From positions 186,001 to 250,000 of the forward strand of contig JBEULL010000004.1 of the NCBI GenBank assembly GCA_041287365.1: a DNA stretch of 64,000 bases, given 5' to 3'. The DNA comes from JAQVIJ01 sp041287365. GTDB taxonomy: Bacteria > Desulfobacterota > Dissulfuribacteria > Dissulfuribacterales > DYLC01. A program made the position numbers and the translations under genes. The notes beneath the pieces were generated by a model. The model saw nothing but the letters and a program-made list of their open reading frames with translations, had not been told where the DNA came from and did no database searches. Positions 58,350 to 64,000 of this stretch are shown one piece after another (the first letter of the stretch is position 1; every line of letters starts with the position of its first letter).

Positions 58350-59633
58350 ATGAATATGAATAGAATTTTGTCGAGATTACTGCTCTTGTTTGTAGCCCTG
58401 TGTTGTGCTGTGAGTGCAAATGCAAAGATATATGTGGATATCACATCTCCTGGTCTGCGAAAGATTCCGATTGCTGCGCCGCCGCTTACTGCCGTCCCTG
58501 CCGGTTTTGAGGCGGAGTCGTTGGGCCGCAAGATATCTGATGTATTGTCCAACGATTTGAATTTTCATGGTTTTTTTGCGGTGCTGGACCAGAGGGAATA
58601 CGGCGGCAGGAATGATGCCAACTGGAAGTCTTTTGGTCTGGATTACGTGGCCAAGGGTGGGGTCTATGTCAGTGGCCAGAATATGGTAGTGGATTACCAG
58701 CTTCTGGATGTGTTGACCGACAGTGTGGTGTTGAGCCGCCAATACAAGACACAGACAGCGGATTTCAGGCGGGTGGCACATCAATTCTGCGACGAAATAG
58801 TATTCTATCTGACGGGCGAGCATGGCTTGAGCCTGTCCAAGATCGCCTTTTCTGTTACGGAAGGGCGTTTGAAAGACATTTATTCCGCTGATTTCGATGG
58901 TTCAGGTCTTAGACGAGAGACCTTCGAGCGTTCTTTGGCCATATCCCCTCGTATCTCTCCAAATGGCAGGCAGTTGGTCTATACTTCGTACAGACACGGT
59001 AAGCCGCAGCTTTATCTGAAGGACCTGGGTGTGGATAATGCCCGGCAGATCAGCGCCCACCCAGGCCTCAATATCTCGCCCAGCTGGTCTCCTGACGGCC
59101 GTAGAATAGCCGTTTCGCTCAGTAAAGACGGAAGTCCATGTATATATCTGATCGACACCGCAGGCAATGTCCTGGAGAAGCTGACACACGGGCCTGGAAT
59201 GGATGTGTCACCCACCTGGTCTCCAGACGGCACCAAATTGGCTTTTGTCTCCGACAGAGGTGGCTCTCCAAATATATATGTGCTGGATATGGTCAGTCGT
59301 TCGGTGCGCAGACTCACTTATTCCGGTTCCTACAATACCGATCCCCAGTGGTCGCCCAAGGGCAATCTTATCGTTTATGTTGCTAGAATCAATGGGCATT
59401 TCCAGATATGCACCATCTCCCCTGAGGGTGGAGATCCAACCCAACTGACGGATGGCGCAAATAATGAAGCCCCTGTGTGGTCCCCAGACGGTCGTCAGAT
59501 ACTCTTCATTTCCAGTCGATTGGGACAAAAGGCCTTGTTCGTGATGCATTCCAATGGTTCAAACCAGAGGCTTTTGATGCGATTGCACGGCGAGGTCACT
59601 CATGTAACCTGGGGCCCCAACGAAAATAGATGA
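58350..59633 (+). CDS. tolB: Tol-Pal system beta-propeller protein TolB
   Basis: The 427-residue periplasmic protein has a signal peptide (RILSRLLLLFVALCCAVSANA, in about 25 residues). A TolB N-terminal domain follows (FEAESLGRKISDVLSNDLNFHGFF). Then come six WD40-like PD40 units, each with SPDG or SPKG (for example ISPSWSPDGRRIAVSLSKDG). The ATG at 58350 follows AGAGGTG; a GTG one codon ahead is less likely. It normally binds Pal, but no pal gene is next to it. Confidence 0.95.
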   Translation: MNMNRILSRLLLLFVALCCAVSANAKIYVDITSPGLRKIPIAAPPLTAVPAGFEAESLGRKISDVLSNDLNFHGFFAVLDQREYGGRNDANWKSFGLDYVAKGGVYVSGQNMVVDYQLLDVLTDSVVLSRQYKTQTADFRRVAHQFCDEIVFYLTGEHGLSLSKIAFSVTEGRLKDIYSADFDGSGLRRETFERSLAISPRISPNGRQLVYTSYRHGKPQLYLKDLGVDNARQISAHPGLNISPSWSPDGRRIAVSLSKDGSPCIYLIDTAGNVLEKLTHGPGMDVSPTWSPDGTKLAFVSDRGGSPNIYVLDMVSRSVRRLTYSGSYNTDPQWSPKGNLIVYVARINGHFQICTISPEGGDPTQLTDGANNEAPVWSPDGRQILFISSRLGQKALFVMHSNGSNQRLLMRLHGEVTHVTWGPNENR

Positions 59634-59736
59634 TTCAATTATCGTGTGTTTTGTGGCTGGTGTTTTGCTTCAAATACAGTATTATAAAATTGTTGGCGTT
59701 TGAAATATTCAAATTTTAAGTGATAGGAGTATGTCC

Positions 59737-60585
59737 ATGTCCCTCATCTTAAACAAAAAGCTACTGGGTGTTATGGGTATTTGTCTGCCGGTTTTTCTGG
59801 CTAATTGTGCGCCTCAGGATAAGGTCTCCATGCTTGAACGTAGGATCGACGGTCTTGTAATGGAGAATGCCTCATTGAACAAGAAGATCAATGCCATGCA
59901 GAGTGAGCAGACCATGTCCATCAGAAGCGGCCAGGCGGATTTATACAACAGGGTGGAGCAGGTGGAGGCGGAGATACTGCGTCTAAATGGTCTGATCGAG
60001 CAGATCGAGTACAGAAACAAGCAGGACAAGCAGGAGATTATGCGATTCGCCAACGAGGTCAAGGAACAGATAGACAAGATCAACGAGCGCAGCAAGACGA
60101 TGAGCGAGGCCATGGCGCCTGTGGGGCCCGAGATACCGGCTGACAGCCGCAAGGCCACCACCCCTGTGGTCCAAGGAGCTGCGCCGTCGGTGGCCACTGT
60201 TCCGGCTCCTGTAAAAGAGGTCAATCCCTATGAACAGGGTGTGGAGTTATACAAGCAAAAGGATTTCAAGGAGGCCAAAAAGTCCTTTCAGGCCTATATC
60301 GACAAGAACCCAAATGGAGACAAGATCGACAGTGCCTATTTTTGGTTGGGGGATTGTGAGTTCGGAATGGGACGTTATGAGGAGGCCATTTTGGAGTATC
60401 AAAAGGTCATAAGTAAATTTGGGAAAAGCCCCAAGGCGCCGGCGGCCCTTCTCAAACAGGCCATGTCTTTTGAAAAGCTTGGGGATAAGCAAAGTGCTAA
60501 AATCCTTTATGAAAAGTTGCTGAAACAATATCCCAAGAGTGAACAGGCACCTGTGGCACAAAAAGAACTGGCCAAATTCAAATAA
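59737..60585 (+). CDS. cpoB: Tol-Pal coordinator CpoB/YbgF with an apparent lipoprotein signal
   Basis: The 282-residue protein has a signal ending LPVFLANC, which looks like a lipobox, although Asn at -1 is unusual. A trimerising coiled coil follows (about residues 25-115), then a Pro/Ala linker, then three TPRs (YEQGVELYKQKDFKEAKKSF; IDSAYFWLGDCEFGMGRYEEA; APAALLKQAMSFEKLGDKQSA). E. coli CpoB is periplasmic and soluble, so the lipid anchor is different. ATG 59737 is chosen since AGGAGT lies too close to the ATG at 59731. A terminator follows. Confidence 0.9.
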   Translation: MSLILNKKLLGVMGICLPVFLANCAPQDKVSMLERRIDGLVMENASLNKKINAMQSEQTMSIRSGQADLYNRVEQVEAEILRLNGLIEQIEYRNKQDKQEIMRFANEVKEQIDKINERSKTMSEAMAPVGPEIPADSRKATTPVVQGAAPSVATVPAPVKEVNPYEQGVELYKQKDFKEAKKSFQAYIDKNPNGDKIDSAYFWLGDCEFGMGRYEEAILEYQKVISKFGKSPKAPAALLKQAMSFEKLGDKQSAKILYEKLLKQYPKSEQAPVAQKELAKFK

Positions 60586-60586
60586 A

Positions 60587-60616
60587 AAAAGAGGGCGCTT
60601 TAGAGCGCCTTTTGTG
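60587..60616 (+). terminator. Rho-independent terminator after cpoB
   Basis: GGCGCT (60594-60599) pairs with AGCGCC (60604-60609) around TTAG, preceded by an A-run and followed by TTTTGTGTTTT. It starts right after the cpoB stop and ends the tol transcript. Confidence 0.88.
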
Positions 60617-60633
60617 TTTTATGGAGACTTACA

Positions 60634-61974
60634 GTGAAGATTACGGCTTTTTTACTGACGGTTGTCTGTATGTTGTTTGTTGTGGCGTTCAATGTCGATG
60701 CTGAACGTGATCTGGCGGATATCACGGGACTTGCCGCAAAAGATGACGGCAGAGGAGAGATGCAAGTGGGCGTAATCGTGGCATCAGATCAAAACAATAC
60801 CCTGTGCCCCTTGCTTCAGAAGACTCTGGATCAGGCCATTGCAGGTGTGTGTGCCAGTGAATCCTGTAAAAAATGCAGGATTAAGCCCATGTTGCGCTGT
60901 GTTCAGCCGGAGTTGCAGACGGTTTTGAACGAGGCCAAGGCCCTTACCGAGAAGAACGGTGTCACCCTTTTGATAGGGCCTTTCAATCCAACCCTGGCGC
61001 AGTCTTTTGCAGATTATGCCGAATCTGCTTCTGTGCCGGTATTTTTGACGGACAACACCGGTTTTTCAGTAAAAACCTTGCCGGGGCATTGGGTTTTCAG
61101 CCTTGCATTCGACCCGGTACATGAATTCAAGGCCTTTTTGAAGACCATGGGGCCCAATCTGGAACGCGTTTTGGTTTTGTTGGAGGATACACCTGAAGCC
61201 CGCGAGGCAGAGGTTTTTTTGCGGGGTTATGCCACAGAGACAGGCCTGAAGAACCTTTTCTTCTTCTTTGAACCGGCAGCCGGTCAGTCCGGTCTTAATG
61301 TGAACGATACATCGCACGATAAGGATGCCGTCGTGAAAATTCCATCGGTTTACAAGGCGATCCGTGGATTTGAGGCCAGAACAGCCCAACAGCATGGAAA
61401 TCTTCAAAAAACTGCGGTGGTGAGTTTTTTGCCAAGCCGAGTATTGTTTGCAGCTATACCCGAGGATGCGAATATCAGGTCCATTCTGTTCATGCCTTCT
61501 TCACAGTTGGATTCGGGCCTTTTGGATAGATACGGAGGACGATTCAGACTGATGGCTTCCTTGCCTCCGGTTGCCGTGGCAGCCAATCTGCCGCAGGAGC
61601 ATCCATGTGCAATGGCTGTCATGAAATTTTCTCTGGCCATGGAGGATGATACGGCCGAGCATGATTTGATGCAGCTCTCCTACAGCGCTGTTCTTTGGGA
61701 TGCAGTGCGGCTCGTGGGAGAGGCATTGCATCAGGAATGCAGCCTTCCGTCGAACAAGTGGGGGACTGACAAGGAAAGAAATTGGTTTTTTGAGGCCATC
61801 GAGGGGTTGCAACAGACGCTTACAGGCGTTAGCGGCAGGTTCGGTTTCAGAAAAGGGGCTCACAAGAAATCTGTTGTGGAGACCAATGTGCTGGCGGAGT
61901 GGAAAGAAAATGCCTGGTGTCCCGTTACGGTGACGGCAGGGGCTGAAGGCCTGATTATGCCGTCTCTGCCCTGA
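60634..61974 (+). CDS. Periplasmic binding protein-like / PBP-activator-like protein
   Basis: The 446-residue protein has a signal peptide (MKITAFLLTVVCMLFVVAFN, cleavage near NVDA). A type I periplasmic-binding fold of the Leu/Ile/Val or LpoA kind follows: MQVGVIVASDQNNTL, LLIGPFNPTLAQSFADYAES, SVPVFLTDNTGFSVKTL and LERVLVLLEDTPEAREA. Four Cys (about residues 64-80) may form disulfides. No ABC transporter genes adjoin, so ligand sensing or envelope work is possible. It starts with GTG after GGAGA, behind the cpoB terminator. Confidence 0.7.
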   Translation: MKITAFLLTVVCMLFVVAFNVDAERDLADITGLAAKDDGRGEMQVGVIVASDQNNTLCPLLQKTLDQAIAGVCASESCKKCRIKPMLRCVQPELQTVLNEAKALTEKNGVTLLIGPFNPTLAQSFADYAESASVPVFLTDNTGFSVKTLPGHWVFSLAFDPVHEFKAFLKTMGPNLERVLVLLEDTPEAREAEVFLRGYATETGLKNLFFFFEPAAGQSGLNVNDTSHDKDAVVKIPSVYKAIRGFEARTAQQHGNLQKTAVVSFLPSRVLFAAIPEDANIRSILFMPSSQLDSGLLDRYGGRFRLMASLPPVAVAANLPQEHPCAMAVMKFSLAMEDDTAEHDLMQLSYSAVLWDAVRLVGEALHQECSLPSNKWGTDKERNWFFEAIEGLQQTLTGVSGRFGFRKGAHKKSVVETNVLAEWKENAWCPVTVTAGAEGLIMPSLP

Positions 61975-61980
61975 GATGAA

Positions 61981-62019
61981 GCAAAATAAAAGAGCCACAG
62001 GGATAACACCCAGTGGCTC
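61981..62019 (-). terminator. Terminator of the tRNA-Leu/PxxKW unit (minus strand)
   Basis: On the minus strand GAGCCAC (62019-62013) and GTGGCTC (61998-61992) form a perfect stem with an inner GGG/CCC stem and a six-base loop, followed by TTTTATTTT. On the plus strand it may also help to end the upstream gene. Confidence 0.88.
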
Positions 62020-62099
62020 CTGTCGATAGTTTTCAGCCGATAGTTTTCAGAGATGGTGCTTGACTGTTAAATAAATAAGATTGCACCAGCGGTAAAAGT

Positions 62100-62366
62100 C
62101 TATCCGCCTCTTGCCGCCCTCTTGGCTGCTTTGAGCGGGTTGACCTTTTTGCCCTTGTCGTCTTTTGCGACCTCCACCTTTACATGGGTTGCAAAATTAC
62201 AAAGGCCTTTACGCCATTTGGCCGCAGGCATTGAATAAACTGAGCATAATTTTTTTTCGGACTGAACTGTGATGCGGCTGCATCCCTCGCATTTATCGAT
62301 GATTTCCTGGCACAGCATGCCATTGAAAAACAGGTCGTTATTTGTAGAGGCGGTTGTTGATTCCAT
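62100..62366 (-). CDS. PxxKW family cysteine-rich protein
   Basis: The 88-residue protein has five Cys, in MLCQEIIDKCEGCSRI, KKLCSVY and GLCNFATH. The motif PAAKW(RKG) gives the family its name, and a Lys-rich tail ends KAAKRAARGG. The family is known mainly from Desulfobacterota; its function is unknown. The Cys pattern suggests metal binding. ATG 62366 follows AGGAGC; a longer frame would run into the tRNA gene upstream. It lies 35 bases after tRNA-Leu on the same strand, with a strong terminator behind, so both come from one promoter. Confidence 0.85.
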   Translation of the reverse strand: MESTTASTNNDLFFNGMLCQEIIDKCEGCSRITVQSEKKLCSVYSMPAAKWRKGLCNFATHVKVEVAKDDKGKKVNPLKAAKRAARGG

Positions 62367-62401
62367 TTGTTGCTCCTGTTCTGAGACAATAAAAATAAAA
62401 C

Positions 62402-62488
62402 TGGTGCCGAAGGGGAGGCTCGAACTCCCATGAATTTGCATTCACTAGACCCTGAACCTAGCGCGTCTACCAATTCCGCCACTTCGGC
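62402..62488 (-). tRNA. tRNA-Leu (anticodon CAG)
   Basis: On the minus strand the acceptor stem GCCGAAG/CTTCGGC is complete, with discriminator A and encoded CCA (62404-62402). The D arm contains GGAATTGGTAGACGC, the anticodon loop is TTCAGGG with CAG at 62454-62452, and a long variable arm shows a class II tRNA. The T arm GGGAG-TTCGAGC-CTCCC is intact. It reads CTG codons. Confidence 0.97.
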
Positions 62489-62502
62489 AACGGTAATCAG
62501 CT

Positions 62503-62532
62503 ATTTTAATTGTATTACCTTGCCATTGTCAA
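62503..62532 (-). promoter_or_regulatory. Sigma-70 promoter of tRNA-Leu
   Basis: TTGACA (62532-62527), 18 bases, TAAAAT (62508-62503) lie 14 bases before the tRNA 5-prime end. The -35 box is perfect. Confidence 0.7.
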
Positions 62533-62609
62533 GTCGTTGATGTAAATTTTCTGAAGGTTATCCTTGGACTCCTTGTTTTTACCATCTTTTGTTTGTTAAA
62601 GGAAGGAAC

Positions 62610-63575
62610 ATGCGAATATATAACGGATTGCACGAAATATGCGAGCCATTTCATGAACCTGCGCTGGTAATAGGCAATTTCGATGGCGTGCATCTGGGGC
62701 ATCAGGCGCTTTTTCAGAAAGTGGTGGAGGTGGCTGGAGACGGAGACAAGTTGGCTCTGACATTCGAACCGCATCCGATGGTTTTTTTGAGGCCTGAAAA
62801 AGGGCTTAAACGCATCTCCACTCTGGAACAGAAGATAGAGATGATCAGGCGTTCAGGTATAGAGCACCTGATCATACTGCCATTCAACAAGGAACTGGCC
62901 GATACGCCGGCGGATGTCTTCGTTCAGCATGTGCTGTGCGACAAGATCGGGGTTAAGCATCTTATTGTCGGTTACGATTATGCATTCGGCAAGGGCAGGC
63001 AAGGGGATATACCGTTTCTCAGGCAAAAGGGTAAGGAGTATGGTTTCAGTGTGCATGTGGTAGAGCCTGTCATGGTGCATCATATGGTGGTCAGCAGTAC
63101 GAGAATACGGGAATTGGTTGCTCGAGGTGATGTCCGCATGGTTTACGATATGTTGGGCAGGTACTATCAGATTCGTGGAGAAGTGAAACATGGTTATCGC
63201 CGAGGAGGAAGGCTCTTGGGATATCCTACTGCCAATCTGCATCTGGAGGAGGATTATCTGAGCCCTGCCTCTGGTGTATATGCAGTTCAGGTGATCTGCC
63301 TGTCCAGTTGTTTCTGGGGGGTATTAAATATCGGTGTAAATCCCACATTCAATGGTCAGACCATGCTTGCCGAGGTACATCTTTTGGATTTCGACGGTGA
63401 GCTATATGGCAAAGAGATCAAGGTAAATCTGGTGGAAAGGTTGCGTGACGAGCGGAAATTCGACAGCGTGGATGAACTGAGAATGCAGATAGGCAGGGAT
63501 ATCGAAAGTGCCCGCCTGATTCTGTCGCATGAACCTGGTCTTGGAAGAGGGTGTGTGGAAGGGATTATGCCGTAA
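62610..63575 (+). CDS. ribF: Bifunctional riboflavin kinase / FAD synthetase
   Basis: The 321-residue enzyme makes FMN and FAD. The N-terminal adenylyltransferase has VIGNFDGVHLGHQALFQKV, VVSSTRIRELVARGDV and VGYDYAFGKGRQGD. The C-terminal kinase shows GRRLGYPTAN-type GGRLLGYPTANL, SGVYAVQVI and NIGVNPTFNG. ATG 62610 follows GGAAGGAAC; a start seven codons earlier is less likely. Length is normal. No FMN riboswitch is visible upstream. A bidirectional terminator separates it from the convergent ferredoxin gene. Confidence 0.95.
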   Translation: MRIYNGLHEICEPFHEPALVIGNFDGVHLGHQALFQKVVEVAGDGDKLALTFEPHPMVFLRPEKGLKRISTLEQKIEMIRRSGIEHLIILPFNKELADTPADVFVQHVLCDKIGVKHLIVGYDYAFGKGRQGDIPFLRQKGKEYGFSVHVVEPVMVHHMVVSSTRIRELVARGDVRMVYDMLGRYYQIRGEVKHGYRRGGRLLGYPTANLHLEEDYLSPASGVYAVQVICLSSCFWGVLNIGVNPTFNGQTMLAEVHLLDFDGELYGKEIKVNLVERLRDERKFDSVDELRMQIGRDIESARLILSHEPGLGRGCVEGIMP

Positions 63576-63579
63576 ATAA

Positions 63580-63612
63580 TTTTGCCCTTATGCTCATTAC
63601 ATAAGGGCAAAA
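63580..63612. terminator. Bidirectional terminator between ribF and ferredoxin
   Basis: TTTTGCCCTTATG (63580-63592) pairs perfectly with CATAAGGGCAAAA (63600-63612) around CTCATTA. Each side supplies a T-run for one of the two convergent genes. Confidence 0.88.
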
Positions 63613-63662
63613 TGTTTATGCCATAGCGACCAGTGTGAAAATTTGGCGTCTTGTAAAGACTT

Positions 63663-63848
63663 CTATACCTCTTCCACCGTGATGGCTCCAACAGGACAGA
63701 CCTCGACGCAGGTCTCGCAGCCAAGACAGTCATCCTGTCTGGTTGGGACCGGCTTACCATCCTCGAAGTCATAGACCTGAGCTGGGCAGGCGTTCACGCA
63801 TTCTTCGTCGCCCTGACACTTGTCGTAATCGATAGTAATCTGGAACAT
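63663..63848 (-). CDS. Small ferredoxin with CxxDxxC and CxxCxxC cluster motifs
   Basis: The 61-residue electron carrier has two ferredoxin motifs. The first is CQGDEECVNACP, where the usual second Cys is Asp, as in Pyrococcus-type ferredoxin. The second is CLGCETCVEVCP and is complete. The Asp site may bind a [3Fe-4S] or a labile [4Fe-4S] cluster. It starts MFQITIDYDK after a strong AAGGAGG and has its own sigma-70 promoter. Such proteins carry low-potential electrons in anaerobes; the partner is unknown. Confidence 0.93.
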   Translation of the reverse strand: MFQITIDYDKCQGDEECVNACPAQVYDFEDGKPVPTRQDDCLGCETCVEVCPVGAITVEEV

Positions 63849-63896
63849 ATTTTCCTCCTTAGTTGTTTTTTTGCCTTTAGGCTATTGAATGCTTTT

Positions 63897-63926
63897 CATA
63901 TAGACCGAAGAGTTGGAGCTTGTCAA
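63897..63926 (-). promoter_or_regulatory. Sigma-70 promoter of the ferredoxin gene
   Basis: TTGACA (63926-63921), 18 bases, TATATG (63902-63897) lie about 50 bases before the ATG. The -35 box is perfect and a T-run precedes it. Confidence 0.65.
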
Positions 63927-64000
63927 CTAAAAAAAACGGCTGGCGATAATTTTCTGTATTTTCAGATGATTTGCTGGAAAACCTTTTGAAACAACATATT

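Overview
The window looks like chromosome of a free-living, flagellated Gram-negative anaerobe, most likely Desulfobacterota (the former deltaproteobacteria). Support for this placement: a PxxKW-type cysteine-rich protein, menaquinone made through futalosine (MqnB, MqnD), glutamate synthase split into three ferredoxin-bearing polypeptides, GatCAB amidotransferase, a Tol system, and a CxxDxxC ferredoxin. No phage, plasmid, CRISPR or complete insertion sequence was seen. The assignment is an inference from gene content, not from a marker tree.

Region 1 (1-18.4 kb) is for flagellum and flagellar glycan. On the minus strand lie the start of fliS, fliD and a very long flagellin gene with a consensus sigma-28 promoter. 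Divergently transcribed are a three-module Maf/TPR/GT9 glycosyltransferase and a tightly packed sugar cluster: an unknown GT-like protein, an SpsF-like cytidylyltransferase, a Gfo/Idh oxidoreductase, a DegT aminotransferase, a GNAT acetyltransferase, and a sugar amidotransferase with its own HisH-like and HisF-like partners. A decayed coiled-coil gene, an SpmAB-like membrane protein and flgM (second sigma-28 promoter) follow.

Region 2 (18.4-25 kb) holds an orphan oligopeptide-type permease, then tRNA-Arg and a three-gene glutamate synthase. The tRNA plus glutamate synthase block is bracketed by an inverted pair of diverged repeats of about 120 bp. Region 3 (25-29.5 kb) is a pseudaminic acid operon (pseF, methylase, pseG, pseH, pseI) without pseB or pseC. 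It converges on region 4 (29.5-40 kb), a minus-strand series: ppiD, manC, manB, thiDN, fused class I fumarase and dedA, preceded by recN. Region 4 also carries two copies of a 28-bp palindrome and a 149-bp MITE-like element.

Region 5 (40-64 kb) is mostly housekeeping on the plus strand: smr, tmk, tatB, tatC, a small HTH protein, gatB, mtnA, tadA, tRNA-Ser, serS, a UvrD-like helicase, gatC, gatA, a three-gene signalling cassette (unknown, HDOD, degenerate GGDEF), argG, mqnB, mqnD, tolQRAB-cpoB without pal, a periplasmic binding protein and ribF. On the minus strand are tRNA-Leu with a PxxKW protein, and a ferredoxin.

The clearest biological theme is a flagellar glycosylation system. A flagellin with a long Ser/Thr-rich repeat insert sits next to a giant Maf-type transferase and two sets of nonulosonic-acid-type sugar genes, with anti-sigma factor FlgM nearby. 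The most unusual DNA-level features are the palindromes (one supplies both stop codons of two convergent genes, another is translated inside the fumarase linker), the inverted repeats around the glutamate synthase block, and a strong Shine-Dalgarno sequence without a start codon in the flagellin leader.
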